Shown here: one piece after another, positions 5,803 to 6,144 of the stretch | Numbering within the stretch: the stretch's first letter is position 1 | Layout of the letters: each line of letters begins with the position of its first letter | Assembly: GCA_018224315.1 (NCBI GenBank) | Contig: JAGTVF010000200.1 | Location: 1 to 6,144, forward strand | Origin: Desulfobacterales bacterium | Lineage (GTDB): Bacteria > Desulfobacterota > Desulfobacteria > Desulfobacterales > Desulfosalsimonadaceae | Direction of reading: 5' to 3' | Length of the DNA: 6,144 nt | Translations under genes and position numbers: made by a program | The notes under the pieces: generated by a model | Seen by the model: only the letters and a program-made list of their open reading frames with translations | Database searches by the model: none | Told to the model about the DNA's origin: nothing

Positions 5803-6144
5803 TTACAGTTCCATGTAGATCACCCGCCGGTTTCGGGGATATGTTTCCAGCTTCTCAAGCACCTCTTTGGTCAAAGGTGTATCGGTTCGCAGAAACACAA
5901 TGTTGCGCTCTCCTTCCGGCTCTTCCTGCCCCACTGTCATGCGGGCGATATTGACCTTGTGATCCCCGAGAATGGTGCCGATCACACCGATCTCTCCCGG
6001 GATATCCATGTTGTGGATCAATGCCAGGTAACCGGAAGGCCGCATCTCCAGTCGGAAGTCGTTGATGCGCACAATTCTGGGATCGCTTTTGCCAAACAGT
6101 GTCCCGGAAACCACATTGGTGGCCTTATCGGTCTTGACCGTCAC
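5803..6144 (-). CDS. serA: D-3-phosphoglycerate dehydrogenase, C-terminal part with ACT domain (partial)
   Basis: The visible 113 residues run in from the right edge and end at the stop 5805-5803, so the N-terminal catalytic and NAD-binding domains lie outside the window. Residues 1-35 are the end of the intervening (ASB) domain, with the signature SGTLFGKSDPRIVRIND; residues about 38-113 are the ACT domain, including NMDIPGEIGVIGTILGDH and VNIARMTVG, the serine-binding fold for feedback control. The enzyme makes 3-phosphohydroxypyruvate, the first step of serine synthesis from 3-phosphoglycerate. The first visible codon is GTG but is internal, not a start. The gene converges on the Fo operon and has no evident functional link to it. 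Confidence 0.92.
   Translation of the reverse strand: MTVKTDKATNVVSGTLFGKSDPRIVRINDFRLEMRPSGYLALIHNMDIPGEIGVIGTILGDHKVNIARMTVGQEEPEGERNIVFLRTDTPLTKEVLEKLETYPRNRRVIYMEL

Overview
The window looks like chromosomal DNA of an anaerobic Desulfobacterota (formerly deltaproteobacterial) bacterium, perhaps close to Desulfobacterales. This is an inference from three things: a membrane-sector (Fo) ATP synthase cluster with two b-type subunits, the second carrying a signal peptide; a receiver + PATAN + roadblock regulatory protein of a kind common in that phylum; and moderate GC with sigma70-type promoters. No marker gene is present to fix the taxonomy.

Layout: (1) At the left edge, on the minus strand, is the 5' end of a secreted or membrane-anchored endonuclease/exonuclease/phosphatase (EEP) family protein, with its own sigma70-like promoter in an AT-rich divergent region (about 283-403). 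(2) On the plus strand at 404-1570 is a three-domain regulator: a degenerate receiver that has lost the phospho-acceptor Asp, a PATAN/DUF4388 domain and a roadblock/LC7-like domain. (3) A 184-base gap carries a good promoter (TTGACG-17-TAATAT). It is followed by a tightly packed seven-gene Fo operon, 1755-5706: atpZ, atpI, atpB (a), a giant fused atpE (405 aa, five c-hairpins), a normal single-hairpin atpE (81 aa), atpF (b) and a second atpF with a signal peptide. It ends at a strong intrinsic terminator (5741-5777). No F1 genes (atpH, A, G, D, C) follow, so F1 must be encoded elsewhere. (4) Convergent at the right edge is the 3' end of serA (D-3-phosphoglycerate dehydrogenase, ACT domain).

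The most striking content is the c-subunit pair. The single-hairpin c has the full two-carboxylate Na+ signature (E31 in helix 1; E64-S65-T66 and Y69 in helix 2), so the enzyme is predicted to be Na+-coupled. The fused c has five tandem hairpins with a period of 80-81 residues. Only the first keeps carboxylates (E33/E66). In hairpins 2-5 the essential helix-2 Glu is Gln in every case (Q146, Q226, Q307, Q388) and the helix-1 Glu is Ser or Asn. A mixed rotor would have fewer ion sites than hairpins, as in V-type rotors and, in milder form, the duplicated c1 of Acetobacterium woodii. That would lower the ion/ATP ratio and favour ATP-driven ion pumping or synthesis at a different energetic threshold. 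Translation signals (weak for the fused c, AT-rich leader plus GGAGG for the single c) suggest the single c is made in excess.
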